This document shows positions 53,975 through 63,168 of a DNA stretch of 64,000 nt, one piece after another (position 1 is the stretch's first letter; the number at the start of each line of letters is the position of its first letter). The notes beneath the pieces are model-generated. The model searched no databases. It saw nothing but the letters and a program-made list of their open reading frames with translations, and was not told where the DNA came from. Source of the stretch: Gammaproteobacteria bacterium (GTDB lineage: Bacteria > Pseudomonadota > Gammaproteobacteria > Steroidobacterales > Woeseiaceae); the NCBI GenBank assembly GCA_009937615.1, contig JAACFB010000001.1:1-64000 (forward strand), in the 5' to 3' direction. The translations under genes were made by a program, and so were the position numbers.

Positions 53975-54466
53975 GTGGATCCCGAACAAATTCCGCTGCG
54001 CGATCTGCATCTGCCGGAGGTCATCGGCTGGTGGCCGCCTGCGCCTGGCTGGTGGTTGCTGCTGGCCTCTGCCGCGATCGGCATTGGTTTTCTGCTGCGG
54101 CGTTATCTTCGGTCGCGCGCGCATCGCGCCGCGCGCCGGCATGCCCTGAAGAGCCTCGATGTCCTGCTGACAGGCTACGAAAAAGACCGCAATATCGTGA
54201 CCTTTGCCGCGGCGGTGTCCGAGCTTCTGCGGCGCACGATGCTGGCCTATGCCCCGCGCAGCGAAGTGGCTGGCCTGACCGGTGATGCCTGGCTCGCCTG
54301 GCTCGACCGCGATCTGCAGCATCCGCAGTTCGTCAGCGGGCCCGGCCGCAAACTTGTCGAGCTGCCGTATCGGCATCCCGAGGCCGAGATTCCCGATTCC
54401 GATGTTTATGCCCTGGTCTCTGCCGTGCGCCAGCGTATGGCGACGCCGGTGGGAGGGCAGCGGTGA
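53975..54466 (+). CDS. DUF4381 membrane protein
   Basis: A 163-residue protein with one membrane helix (about 26-44, GWWLLLASAAIGIGFLLRR) after the typical opening LRDLHLPEVIGWWPPAPGWW. The rest is a helical cytoplasmic-type region with LLRRTMLAYAPRSEVAGLTGDAWL, matching DUF4381. It starts at GTG 53975, 1 bp after the DUF58 stop, and its stop overlaps batA (TGATG). Confidence 0.88.
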   Translation: MDPEQIPLRDLHLPEVIGWWPPAPGWWLLLASAAIGIGFLLRRYLRSRAHRAARRHALKSLDVLLTGYEKDRNIVTFAAAVSELLRRTMLAYAPRSEVAGLTGDAWLAWLDRDLQHPQFVSGPGRKLVELPYRHPEAEIPDSDVYALVSAVRQRMATPVGGQR

Positions 54467-55500
54467 TGTGGTCGTTCGCCTGGCCCTGGGTTTTTCTGGC
54501 GCTGCCGCTGCCGCTGCTGGTCAATCGCCTGCTGCCGGAATCCGCGCGGCTGCAGGACGCCGGTCTCAAGGTGCCCAGTTTTGCCGGATTTGCGATGCTG
54601 ACGGACCGCTCGCGGGCGGAGCAGCTGCTGAGCTGGAGGCTATGGGTCGCGGCGATCGCATGGATACTGCTCGTCGCGGCGGCGTCCCGGCCGGAACGCA
54701 TTGGCGAGGAGCTGAACGTGCCCGTGTCCGGTCGCAACCTGATGCTCGCCGTCGATCTGTCCGGCAGCATGGATCAGAAAGACTTCGAGCTCGGCGACCG
54801 GCGAGTTGATCGGCTGACCGCGACCAAGGCTGTTGCCAGCGACTTCATCAGCCGGCGCGAGGGCGATCGTATCGGCCTGATCCTGTTCGGCGAACGGGCC
54901 TACCTGCAGGTGCCGCTGACGCTGGATCGCAAGACCGTCAACGTGCTGCTGATGGAGGCGTTCATCGGGCTGGCAGGCGAGAAGACGGCGATCGGGGATG
55001 CGATCACGCTCGCGGTCAAGCGCATCCATGATCAGCAGGGCGACGCCGGGGAGCAAGTGCTCGTGCTGTTGACCGACGGTGCGAACACGGCGGGTGAGAT
55101 TGCGCCGCTCAAGGCAGCTGAACTTGCGCAGCAGGTTGGCTTGCGAATCTACACGATCGGCATCGGCGCCGAGCAGCTCGAAGTGTCTTCATTGATCGGC
55201 GGACGCCGAAACATCAATCCGTCCGCAGACCTCGACGAGGCCACGTTGACGGGTATTGCCGAAATGACGGGTGGGCGCTATTTCCGTGCGGTCGATACGG
55301 CGGCACTTCAGGACATTTATCGCCTCGTGGATGAACTTGAGCCTGTTGCCGAACCCGAGGCGGGTTTTCGGCCTGTGACGTCGCTCTATCACCTGCCGCT
55401 CGCCGGTTCGTTTGCGCTGGCAGCTTTTCTTTGCCTGCTTGCGCTGCTGCAGAGCTACGCGTTCAGGCGTTCGACCCGGGTACAGACCGATGCTGTCTGA
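54466..55500 (+). CDS. batA: BatA-like von Willebrand factor A membrane protein
   Basis: A 344-residue protein with N-terminal membrane segments (about 5-20 and 55-75), a vWA domain with the metal site LMLAVDLSGSMDQ and VLLTDGANTAGE, and a C-terminal membrane helix near 312-330. The pattern TM-vWA-TM is that of BatA/aerotolerance proteins. It overlaps the next vWA gene by 11 bp. Confidence 0.92.
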   Translation: MWSFAWPWVFLALPLPLLVNRLLPESARLQDAGLKVPSFAGFAMLTDRSRAEQLLSWRLWVAAIAWILLVAAASRPERIGEELNVPVSGRNLMLAVDLSGSMDQKDFELGDRRVDRLTATKAVASDFISRREGDRIGLILFGERAYLQVPLTLDRKTVNVLLMEAFIGLAGEKTAIGDAITLAVKRIHDQQGDAGEQVLVLLTDGANTAGEIAPLKAAELAQQVGLRIYTIGIGAEQLEVSSLIGGRRNINPSADLDEATLTGIAEMTGGRYFRAVDTAALQDIYRLVDELEPVAEPEAGFRPVTSLYHLPLAGSFALAAFLCLLALLQSYAFRRSTRVQTDAV

Positions 55501-57289
55501 TTTCCATTTTCTGCGGCCCGAGTGGTTGTGGGCATTGCCGCTGGTCATTGCCGCCACGGTGCTGCTGGCACGTCGCCGGCTCGGTCCTGGTGGCTGGCAG
55601 GACGTCGTATCGCCGTCGTTGGCTCCATACGTCTTATCGCAGTCGGCCGTTCGCAAGGGCGACTATCGCTGGTGGCTGCTCGCGCTGGGGGGCGTATTGG
55701 CGGTTCTGGCCCTCGCGGGGCCGGCCTGGCAGCGCATTGACCAGCCCGTATTTCGCTCCGATCAGGCGCTCGTCGTGGCGCTCGACTTGTCGCGCTCAAT
55801 GGATGCCCAGGATATTTCGCCGAGCCGGTTGGCCCGCGCACGCCTCAAAATTCTCGATATCCTGGAACGCCGCGGCAGCGGCCAGACCGCGCTCGTCGTG
55901 TATTCGTCCAATGCATTCACGGTAACGCCGCTGACGACGGACAATGACACGATCGCGGCACTCGTCAGCAGCCTCAGTACCGATATCATGCCAAGCCGCG
56001 GCAGCTACCCGGTTGCGGCAATCAACAAGGGCTGGCAGCTGCTGCAACAGGCGGGCGCGATTTTTGGCGAGGTGCTGCTGATCACGGACGGAGGGTCCTC
56101 GCCTGCGGCCGAGCGAGTCGCCAGGGATCTGAGGAACGCTGGCTATACGCTATCGGTGCTTGGCGTCGGTACCAGTGAGGGAGCGCCGATCCCGCGCGCC
56201 AGCGGCGGTTTCGTTACCGGGCAGTCAGGACAAATTGCGGTACCGAAGCTCGAAGAGTCGGCGCTGCGCAGACTTGCTGCGCAGGGAGGTGGACAGTACT
56301 CGACGCTGTCGACCGATGATCGCGATCTGGACATACTCCTGTCCGGCGAGGTCGGGCGTCGCGAGGCCAGCAACGAGTCGATGGCCACGGATCAGTGGCG
56401 CGAGGAAGGCCCGTGGCTGCTGTTGCTGCTGTTGCCGCTGGCTACACTGGCGTTCCGCCGTGGCTGGGTATTGCTGATCACGATCGCACTGTTGCCGGTG
56501 TCGCAACAGGCGGAGGCCTCGCTGTGGGAGGATCTCTGGCTGACCAAAGACCAGCAGGCGCAGCGCCAGTTGCAGGAGGGCAAGGCCGCCGATGCGGTCG
56601 AGTTGTTCGAAAACCCTGACTGGCGCGCCGTGGCCCGATACGAGGCGCAGGACTATTCTGGTAGTGCCGCCGAGTTCGCCGAGCACGGCGACCCCCGGAA
56701 TCTTTACAATCTCGGCAATGCGCTGGCTCGCCAGGGAGAGCTGGAGTCCGCGATCGACGCGTATGACCAGGTATTGGAACTGGATCCTGAAGATGCGGAT
56801 GCCGAGTACAATCGCGACCTGCTCAAGCAGCTGCTTGAGCAGCAACAACAGCAGCAGCAGGGCGAGGGCGAGCAGCAGTCGTCAGACGAGCAGGGCGAAG
56901 GTGAGGAGTCGGACAGCGAGAGTGAATCCAATGAGAGCTCGGATGCCACGTCGCAGAACGAGGGCGAGCAAGAAGAGACCGATGCGTCACAGCGCGAAGA
57001 CGAGATGAGCGAAGAGGATCTCCAGGCTCTGCAGGAGGAATTGCGGCGGGCTGCCGAGGAGGCTCAGCAAGAATCCGCGGAGCCGGCCGAACAGCAGCTG
57101 ACGGAAGCCGAGCTCGAAGCATTGCGGCAGCAACAGGAACAGCAGCAGTCGATGGAACAGTGGCTGCGGCGCATACCGAACGATCCCGGGGCGCTGCTGC
57201 GCAACAAGTTTCGATACCAGTATCAGAAGTCCGGCAAGGACCAGGACGGCAACAACACCTGGCCCGATGACGAGGTGAGGCCGTGGTGA
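55490..57289 (+). CDS. BatB/BatC-type fusion: vWA domain plus TPR and acidic low-complexity tail
   Basis: A 599-residue protein. An N-terminal membrane helix (about 8-26) and a second one near 60-75 precede a vWA domain (VVALDLSRSMD, EVLLITDGG). After a membrane helix at about 308-330 comes a TPR region (about 372-445; NLYNLGNALARQGELESAIDAY), then an extended Gln/Glu/Ser-rich stretch (about 446-560) containing seven consecutive Gln, and a short conserved end (QWLRRIPNDPGALLRNKF). In many bacteria BatB and BatC are separate genes; here they are fused. ATG 55490 starts within the batA end. Confidence 0.9.
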   Translation: MLSDFHFLRPEWLWALPLVIAATVLLARRRLGPGGWQDVVSPSLAPYVLSQSAVRKGDYRWWLLALGGVLAVLALAGPAWQRIDQPVFRSDQALVVALDLSRSMDAQDISPSRLARARLKILDILERRGSGQTALVVYSSNAFTVTPLTTDNDTIAALVSSLSTDIMPSRGSYPVAAINKGWQLLQQAGAIFGEVLLITDGGSSPAAERVARDLRNAGYTLSVLGVGTSEGAPIPRASGGFVTGQSGQIAVPKLEESALRRLAAQGGGQYSTLSTDDRDLDILLSGEVGRREASNESMATDQWREEGPWLLLLLLPLATLAFRRGWVLLITIALLPVSQQAEASLWEDLWLTKDQQAQRQLQEGKAADAVELFENPDWRAVARYEAQDYSGSAAEFAEHGDPRNLYNLGNALARQGELESAIDAYDQVLELDPEDADAEYNRDLLKQLLEQQQQQQQGEGEQQSSDEQGEGEESDSESESNESSDATSQNEGEQEETDASQREDEMSEEDLQALQEELRRAAEEAQQESAEPAEQQLTEAELEALRQQQEQQQSMEQWLRRIPNDPGALLRNKFRYQYQKSGKDQDGNNTWPDDEVRPW

Positions 57290-57300
57290 AGGGAAAACAG

Positions 57301-58959
57301 ATGTCCGGCTGCCGAATCGCTCTCACCGTGATCGCGGTCCTGCTGCCGGTGGTCGAGGCCTGGGGGGCGGTCGTCGCGAGAGTCGACCGTCCGGACGTCG
57401 AACTCAACGAATCCTTCACGCTCGAGCTGACGGCTGACTCGAACATTGATATTGCGCCGGACGTATCGGCGCTGGAACAGGACTTCTTTGTCGGCCAGGG
57501 CAGCCAGCTCAGCAATACGACGATCGTGAACGGACAGATACGCCGCAGCAGGACCTGGACATTCGTGCTAATGCCGAAACGCGCCGGGCAGCTCGTCATT
57601 CCCCCGATTACCGTGGGCAGCGAACAGAGTAACCCGCTGACTGTCTCGGTCAGGGAAGCCAGTGATGCGCCGCCGGGCGAAGCCGAGGTCTTCATCACCA
57701 GCGAAGTCGATTTCGATGAAACCTACGTGCAGGCCCAGGTCTTGCTGCGCGTAAAAATCTACCGGTCGGTCGCGACGCGGCAGCCCGCGCTGCGGGATCC
57801 GACCCTGGGCGGGGTCGAGGTACTGGTGGAGCTTGCGGGCGATGATCGCAGCTATGAGGCCGTCATCGACGGCACGGTTTACAGCGTTGTCGAGCGCGTC
57901 TTCGCACTGTATCCGCAGGAGAGTGGCGAGATACAGCTGTCACCGGCACGCTTCGAAGCCCGCGTGCTGCGCAACGGCCGGATTACAGGCCGCAAGATCT
58001 ATGAGTCCGATCCGATCACCGTCAAGGTGCTGCCGACGCCGCCTCCACCGGCCAGTTACCCGAATGCGACGTGGTTGCCGGCGCGTGACCTCCAGCTTAG
58101 CGAGGACTGGTCGCGCGACGGCGAAGAAATCACGGCCGGCGAACCTTTGACTCGCCACATCACGGTCAGCGCGCTCGGTCAGCTCGAGACCCAGATCCCT
58201 GCAATCGAGCCGCCGACGGCGCCGGGCGTGAACATATACCCCGACAAGCCGGACCTGAGCCGGCGCGTGGAGTCCGCCGGGATACGGGGCGTGCGCAAGG
58301 AGCAGTACGCGCTGATCGGTGTTGCCGCCGGCACTGTCGTGCTGCCCGCGGTCGAATTGCCCTGGTGGAATATCGAGGCGGCCGAGTGGCGGGTCGCGCG
58401 TTTGCCGGAGCGTGCGCTCACCGTGCTGCCTTCCGGCGACGAAACGCCGGTTAGCCCGGCAACGCCGGCAGTGGCGTCCGCGGTCGAGCCGGGGGAGGCA
58501 GTGGTCGAGACCGTGGACAGTGGTTTCTGGCGCCGCGTCGCCGAATTGCTCGGCGGTCTCTGGCTGGTGACGTTGGTCGGCTGGTGGTGGTCGTCGCGTC
58601 CGAAGCGCAAACCGCGCGCGCCGGAAACGGTGCCGTTGCACAAGCAGCAGGCCCGATGCCTCAAGGCGGCCCGCAAGGCGGCGCTTGCAGGCGACGCCAA
58701 AGCGGTGCGAAGCGCTTTGCTGGATTGGGGCCGCCTGCAGTGGCCGGACGATGCGCCGCGAAGCGTTGGTGCGCTCGCCACGCGCGTTTCCGCGCCGCTG
58801 GCCGGGGAACTGGAGGCGCTATCGAGCCTCAGCTACGGGCCGGCCGGTAGCGACTGGGACGGACAGAAACTCGCCAGGGCGCTGCGTTCGTTTGCGGTTC
58901 TGGCCGACGCCCGCGAAACGGACAGCGAACTGCTGCCGCCACTGATGCCGTCCGCCTGA
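57301..58959 (+). CDS. batD: BatD-like exported protein
   Basis: A 552-residue protein with a signal peptide (about 1-24, ALTVIAVLLPVVEAWGA), a long beta-rich BatD region (VDRPDVELNESFTLEL, then RRSRTWTFVLMPKRAG), a late membrane helix (about 420-436, LLGGLWLVTLVGWWW) and a cytoplasmic helical tail. ATG 57301 is used since AAGGGA lies 6 nt ahead; GTG 57283 would extend it by 6 residues and overlap the previous gene. Last gene of the MoxR-Bat operon. Confidence 0.9.
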   Translation: MSGCRIALTVIAVLLPVVEAWGAVVARVDRPDVELNESFTLELTADSNIDIAPDVSALEQDFFVGQGSQLSNTTIVNGQIRRSRTWTFVLMPKRAGQLVIPPITVGSEQSNPLTVSVREASDAPPGEAEVFITSEVDFDETYVQAQVLLRVKIYRSVATRQPALRDPTLGGVEVLVELAGDDRSYEAVIDGTVYSVVERVFALYPQESGEIQLSPARFEARVLRNGRITGRKIYESDPITVKVLPTPPPPASYPNATWLPARDLQLSEDWSRDGEEITAGEPLTRHITVSALGQLETQIPAIEPPTAPGVNIYPDKPDLSRRVESAGIRGVRKEQYALIGVAAGTVVLPAVELPWWNIEAAEWRVARLPERALTVLPSGDETPVSPATPAVASAVEPGEAVVETVDSGFWRRVAELLGGLWLVTLVGWWWSSRPKRKPRAPETVPLHKQQARCLKAARKAALAGDAKAVRSALLDWGRLQWPDDAPRSVGALATRVSAPLAGELEALSSLSYGPAGSDWDGQKLARALRSFAVLADARETDSELLPPLMPSA

Positions 58960-58989
58960 AGCGTCAGGCCGCAGAGCGGGCGAGTCCCG

Positions 58990-59409
58990 TTACCAGCTTC
59001 CTGTATTCGGCATCGACGCCCACGGTTCCTGCGCCGGCAACGCGCCGCCTTTTTGCAACAATTCGATCGAGATATTGTCCGGCGAGCGCACGAAAGCCAT
59101 GTAGCCGTCACGCGGCGGCCGACTGATCGTCACGCCCTTGTCCATCAGTCGCTGGCAAACCGCGTAGATGTCGTCAACGGCGTAGGCGAGGTGTCCGAAG
59201 TTGCGGCCTTCGCCGTAGTCTTCGGGGTCCCAGTTGTGCGTGAGCTCCACCTGCGCGTCCTCGTCGCCTGGCGCCGCCAGGAAGACCAGCGTAAAGCGCC
59301 CCTGTTCATTGTCCATTCGCTTCAACTCGACCAGCCCAAGGCTGTCGCAATAGAAGTCGAGCGACGCGTCGATATCGGTGACACGAACCATCGTATGGAG
59401 GTATTTCAT
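58990..59409 (-). CDS. gloA: Lactoylglutathione lyase (glyoxalase I)
   Basis: A 139-residue vicinal-oxygen-chelate enzyme that isomerises the methylglyoxal-glutathione hemithioacetal. Metal ligands are all visible: His5 in YLHTMVRV, Glu in QVELTHNW, His in [11 protein letters not shown] and Glu in ISIELLQ. Length is close to E. coli GloA (135). It converges with batD (30-bp gap) and is divergent from the HAD gene (39 bp between starts). Confidence 0.95.
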   Translation of the reverse strand: MKYLHTMVRVTDIDASLDFYCDSLGLVELKRMDNEQGRFTLVFLAAPGDEDAQVELTHNWDPEDYGEGRNFGHLAYAVDDIYAVCQRLMDKGVTISRPPRDGYMAFVRSPDNISIELLQKGGALPAQEPWASMPNTGSW

Positions 59410-59448
59410 CGTTACAATACTCGTCTAATTCTTTTAAGCGAGCAACCC

Positions 59449-60144
59449 TTGAACGACATCCGCGCCATTACGATCGACCTCGACGACACGCTCTGGGAGA
59501 TTCACCCTGTCATCCATCGTGCCGAGCGGCGCCTGCGCGACTGGCTGGACGAGTTTTTTCCGAGGATGACGGCGATGTTTTCGCCGGAAGGCGTGCGCGA
59601 GCTACGGCGTGAGGTTGTGAATGAGCATCCGGATCAGTGTCATGATCTGACCTTCGTGCGGCGCACCGTCCTTGCCCGGATGGGTATTGCCGCAGGTTAT
59701 TCCGAATCGCTGGTCGATGACGCGATGCAGGTGTTCGACGATGCGCGTAACACGGTCGACATCTTCCCTGAAGTTCGGCCTGCGTTGCAGGCCTTACGCC
59801 GCGACTATGTGCTGATCGCGGTGACCAACGGCAATGCGAACCTGCAGAAGATTGGTATAGGCGACCTGTTTCACGATTTTGTATCGGCGCGAACCGCAGG
59901 TGCTGCAAAGCCAGCGCGGCAAATCTTCGACGTGGCCGTCAGCGCCGGCGGCGCCGCCGCGCACCAGACCCTGCATGTTGGCGATCACCCTGAGTTCGAT
60001 GTCCAGGGGGCGCATGCCGCCGGTTTGAAGGCGGTCTGGGTCAATCGAAACGGGGATGAGTGGCCGGCGGCGCTGCGGCGGCCGCATGCTGTTGTCAACC
60101 ATGTCGGCCAGCTAGCCGCAATTCTTGCTTCCGGGCGGCGATGA
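59449..60144 (+). CDS. HAD-superfamily hydrolase, YigB-like
   Basis: A 231-residue HAD phosphatase. Motif I is AITIDLDDTLWEIHP, motif II VTNGNANLQ, motif III KPARQIF and motif IV VGDHPEFDVQGA. Overall it is closest to YigB, a phosphatase of the riboflavin-precursor and FMN-type substrates, but substrate cannot be read from sequence. TTG 59449 is proposed as start because it precedes motif I by the normal distance and no ATG is suitable. Its stop overlaps the next gene's ATG by 4 bp. Confidence 0.85.
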   Translation: MNDIRAITIDLDDTLWEIHPVIHRAERRLRDWLDEFFPRMTAMFSPEGVRELRREVVNEHPDQCHDLTFVRRTVLARMGIAAGYSESLVDDAMQVFDDARNTVDIFPEVRPALQALRRDYVLIAVTNGNANLQKIGIGDLFHDFVSARTAGAAKPARQIFDVAVSAGGAAAHQTLHVGDHPEFDVQGAHAAGLKAVWVNRNGDEWPAALRRPHAVVNHVGQLAAILASGRR

Positions 60145-61049
60145 TCAACCACCCGCTGATCTTGTACGTCCCAGGGTTGCTGCCGAAACCGGAGGCCGGT
60201 GTCCACCGAGACGCACTGCTGCGCTGCCTGGTCGCCGGTGTGCGCCGCAAGGATTCACATCTCGCCGACGAGCTCGCGGCAAATGACCACTGTTTCGACA
60301 TTGTTTCCTGGACGTACGATTTTTACGGCGAACACCGGGATTTCGCGATCGATGCGTCGGCGGTAGAGGCGGTTATCGCCCAGCGGCAGGCAACGGACCA
60401 GGACATCCTGCAAGCATCGACGCCACGCCGCCGCGCGGCGCGCTGGCTGTTCGCGCTGGCCGATCTACTGCCCTTCCTGATCCCGCACGTGGCGAATGAA
60501 CGGATGGAGCTGCACTTGCGGGACCTGAGGCGCTACCTGGGCAATCGCAACGAGATCGCCGAACACGTGCGGCAGATGCTCAAGCTCGCGTTGCGAGCGG
60601 CGGCCGAAGCCGAAAGGCCGATACTGTTAGTGGCGCACAGCATGGGATCGGTGATCGCTTACGAGGCCCTTTGGCAGATGAGCCGTAGCGAGCAGGATTC
60701 GATCAGCATCGATTTGCTGCTTACGATGGGCAGCCCGCTCGGCCAGCGCTACATGCAGAAACGCCTCGTCGGGAGCACTGAATCCGGGCCACGCCGATAC
60801 CCCGACAACGTTCGTCGCTGGATCAACCTGACTGCCGTGGGTGATTTGACAGCGATTGATCCGGACCTTGGCGACGACTTTGCGGAGATGACGCGGCTCG
60901 GCCTCGTCGACACGATCGAAGACCACGGCGTGCAAAACTATTTCAGGTTGAACGGAAAACTCAATGTGCACTCCGAATACGGCTACCTGGTCAACCCGGT
61001 TACCGCGGGTATTGTTACCGACTGGTGGCGATCCGTGTGGTCGAAGTGA
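60141..61049 (+). CDS. Alpha/beta-hydrolase-fold protein with intact nucleophile
   Basis: A 302-residue protein. Strand HPLILYVPGLL, then LLVAHSMGSVIAYEALW with Ser167 at the nucleophile elbow (A-H-S-M-G). Asp and His candidates lie in the C-terminal half (GDDFAEM; NVHSEYGYL). It aligns along its length with the degenerate protein at 6624-7592. Esterase, lipase or acyltransferase activity is possible. It follows the HAD gene with an ATGA overlap, suggesting co-expression. Confidence 0.75.
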   Translation: MINHPLILYVPGLLPKPEAGVHRDALLRCLVAGVRRKDSHLADELAANDHCFDIVSWTYDFYGEHRDFAIDASAVEAVIAQRQATDQDILQASTPRRRAARWLFALADLLPFLIPHVANERMELHLRDLRRYLGNRNEIAEHVRQMLKLALRAAAEAERPILLVAHSMGSVIAYEALWQMSRSEQDSISIDLLLTMGSPLGQRYMQKRLVGSTESGPRRYPDNVRRWINLTAVGDLTAIDPDLGDDFAEMTRLGLVDTIEDHGVQNYFRLNGKLNVHSEYGYLVNPVTAGIVTDWWRSVWSK

Positions 61050-61115
61050 GGCCGACGGCCTGCGGGCAAGCGCTGGTTGCGGGATGCCGCCGCCAGGCCG
61101 TCAGGAGGTTCGGGA

Positions 61116-62582
61116 TCAGGTCGGTTCGAGATTCGGCCGAATGACAATATCGATGCGCCGATTGCGAGTCCGGCCCGCCACCGTCTCGTTGCTCGCGATC
61201 GGCCGCGTCTCACCGTAGCCGGTCGCGATAAGGCGGTACGTCGGAAGACGCATTGCGTTGATCATGTATTGCTGTACAGACTCGGCGCGCTCCTGCGACA
61301 GGGCCTGGTTGAAGTCGTCGCCACCATGTGAATCGGTGTGGCCCTCGATAATCAGCTCGCTTCGCGGGAAGACATCGATGGCCTTTTCGACTTTGGCGAG
61401 CAGATCGAAACTCTCGGGCTTGATGTCCGAAGCACCGCTGTCGAAGGTCAGGCCGACGAGACGAAGTATGATGTTGTTACCCTCGCGAAATACGCGTGCT
61501 TCGTCAGAAGTAAACATCTTCTCGACCTGTTCGAACTGCTGCTTGACCCGCGCCTGTGCCTCGAGTCTCTGGATGAGGGCGGCACGTTCGGCCGTTGCAC
61601 CGCCGAGACGCTCATCGAGCGCGCTCAATTCTTCCTCCATCTCGGCCAGCCGTATCTCGTTCTCCGATTTTTCCTGTTGCAGGCTCTGATTCTCGTTGCG
61701 CAGGTTTTCGATGAAACTGACCAGGGAAGCGGCAAGCCTGTCGGGTCCATCTTCCATGTCCGGTGAGATATCGGCTGCGCCCGCGATGTCGCGCATTGGC
61801 GCTTCCCAGTTCAGCACCAGCACCTCGGCGGATAAATCCCGGTCGCGCACCTTGCGAACGATCTCCGACAGGTAGATGGCGTGCTTGGCCTCATAGTTCG
61901 CCTGTTTTGCCAGGCTCCTTGGCAGATCCGTGTCGTAACGGTTTTCGTTGAGCTCCCGATCAGCGTCAGCGAGCAATTGCTTGGCCTTGCCGAGCGTGAT
62001 CGGCGCATAACGACCGACCCGGGCTCGATCTGCTTCGGCCAGAAGCCGCCGTGTCTCACTGAGATACTGGGCTTTGATTGCAACGAGTTCGGCATCGCGA
62101 TACAGGCCTATCGCCTCGATATCCCGGCGCTTCGATCCTTTGAGATCGCCGCGTTCGAGCAGGCTGATTGCTGCCGCGAACTTTTCCTGCGCGTCCTGCC
62201 AGATCTCGGCGGCCAGTTCCGGTGCGCGGGCATTGGCGGCGTCCTGGCGGCTCTTCATGACCTGGGCCAAAGCCGTACTGGCGAGTTCGGCCGCTTTGGC
62301 GGCCGCGTCGAAATACTGAGCCGCGTCGGCGGCATTCGAACGTACTATCTCGATGTTGCGGCCGCGCTCCAGCGCGTCTTCAGCGTCGCGATACTCACGC
62401 ATGCCGCGCTCATAGTTCCGCGGTGACAGCAGTTCCGCGTTGGCAGCCTCGGCGGCGGCTTTCGCGGCATCGGCTTCTTTGAAAAACGTGTTGCGAAGTT
62501 CGTTCTGGGCCTGGACGCTGCCCATCGCCAACAACACCGTAACCATCAGGACACATCTTGCGAATCCCGTTCTTGCGGCCAT
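61116..62582 (-). CDS. OmpA-family protein with DUF4398-like and coiled-coil regions
   Basis: A 488-residue exported protein. A signal peptide (1-25, ending SVQAQ) is followed by a long alanine-rich helical region (about 30-270; a DUF4398-like part near the start), a coiled coil (about 285-345, with LQQEKSENEIRLAEMEEEL), and a C-terminal OmpA peptidoglycan-binding domain (about 370-485: LTFDSGASDIKPES, IIEGHTDSHGGDDFN, RLIATGYGETRPIASN, NRRIDIVI). It probably links the outer membrane or periplasm to peptidoglycan. An ACCGCC/GGCGGT hairpin (62616-62636) lies in the leader. Confidence 0.88.
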   Translation of the reverse strand: MAARTGFARCVLMVTVLLAMGSVQAQNELRNTFFKEADAAKAAAEAANAELLSPRNYERGMREYRDAEDALERGRNIEIVRSNAADAAQYFDAAAKAAELASTALAQVMKSRQDAANARAPELAAEIWQDAQEKFAAAISLLERGDLKGSKRRDIEAIGLYRDAELVAIKAQYLSETRRLLAEADRARVGRYAPITLGKAKQLLADADRELNENRYDTDLPRSLAKQANYEAKHAIYLSEIVRKVRDRDLSAEVLVLNWEAPMRDIAGAADISPDMEDGPDRLAASLVSFIENLRNENQSLQQEKSENEIRLAEMEEELSALDERLGGATAERAALIQRLEAQARVKQQFEQVEKMFTSDEARVFREGNNIILRLVGLTFDSGASDIKPESFDLLAKVEKAIDVFPRSELIIEGHTDSHGGDDFNQALSQERAESVQQYMINAMRLPTYRLIATGYGETRPIASNETVAGRTRNRRIDIVIRPNLEPT

Positions 62583-62835
62583 TTGCTTGTTTCCTAAGCT
62601 GCTTAATTAAAGGCGACCGCCCCAGAGACAGGCGGTTGATTGCCAATATTACATATGCTGCGGCCTGAAATCTGTGCGCCGTGTCCATGATTTCTGCAGT
62701 TCTTCGGATCTGACGCCGGCCCAGCGCTGCCGATGATAAGGGAATTAGCTCTGCATTTCATACACTTACCAGTCGATCCCCGGATTTGTGCGCTGGCTCA
62801 CAGTCTCTTACAAAAGCCGGGGGTAGTCTTGAGCC

Positions 62836-63033
62836 ATGTCCGCTAAGTACTACACGCAATTCGTATTGACCGACGCTCAGTATCGCGGCGGCAATGAATT
62901 CAGCGGTGTCATCGAACTTAGCCATCCGATGGACCAGTACACGGATACACGGGACATAGAGGCAATACTGGCGCAAAATTTCGACCTGCAACAGAGCGCT
63001 GTCAAGCTCGTCAGCTGGTCAAGACTGCACTGA
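62836..63033 (+). CDS. Small conserved-looking protein, 65 residues
   Basis: A compact frame starting MSAKYYTQFVLTDAQY and ending in VKLVSWSRLH, with mixed charge and no membrane segment. Support as a gene comes from a clean ATG, protein-like composition and a strong terminator 36 bp after its stop. It has no recognised domain. The 253-bp gap before it (62583-62835) divides it from the divergent OmpA-family gene. Confidence 0.6.
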   Translation: MSAKYYTQFVLTDAQYRGGNEFSGVIELSHPMDQYTDTRDIEAILAQNFDLQQSAVKLVSWSRLH

Positions 63034-63069
63034 AGTTCTCCTGGCGCACCAACGATTCCCCCTGATTCT

Positions 63070-63093
63070 CCCGGCTTCGGCCGGGATTTTTTT
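63070..63093 (+). terminator. Rho-independent terminator
   Basis: A 6-bp stem CCCGGC/GCCGGG closed by a stable TTCG tetraloop, then A and seven T residues. It follows the 65-residue gene and separates it from lipA; it is the clearest terminator in the window. Confidence 0.9.
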
Positions 63094-63125
63094 GCCGGGC
63101 TTGTTTGGAGCGCGGCTTTGACCGT

Positions 63126-63134
63126 TGCTACAAT
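63126..63134 (+). promoter_or_regulatory. Extended -10 promoter candidate for lipA
   Basis: TGCTACAAT is an extended -10 (TGnTACAAT, one mismatch to TATAAT) 34 nt before the lipA ATG. No good -35 is seen, as is common for extended -10 promoters. Confidence 0.45.
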
Positions 63135-63168
63135 GCCTGCCCTTTCACATGTGCCTGGCTGAATCCGG

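Noticed and set aside
56842-56861. CAG/CAA run considered as a tandem DNA repeat
   Set aside because: It is short and encodes a Gln stretch within a coding low-complexity region, so it is described in the gene entry instead.
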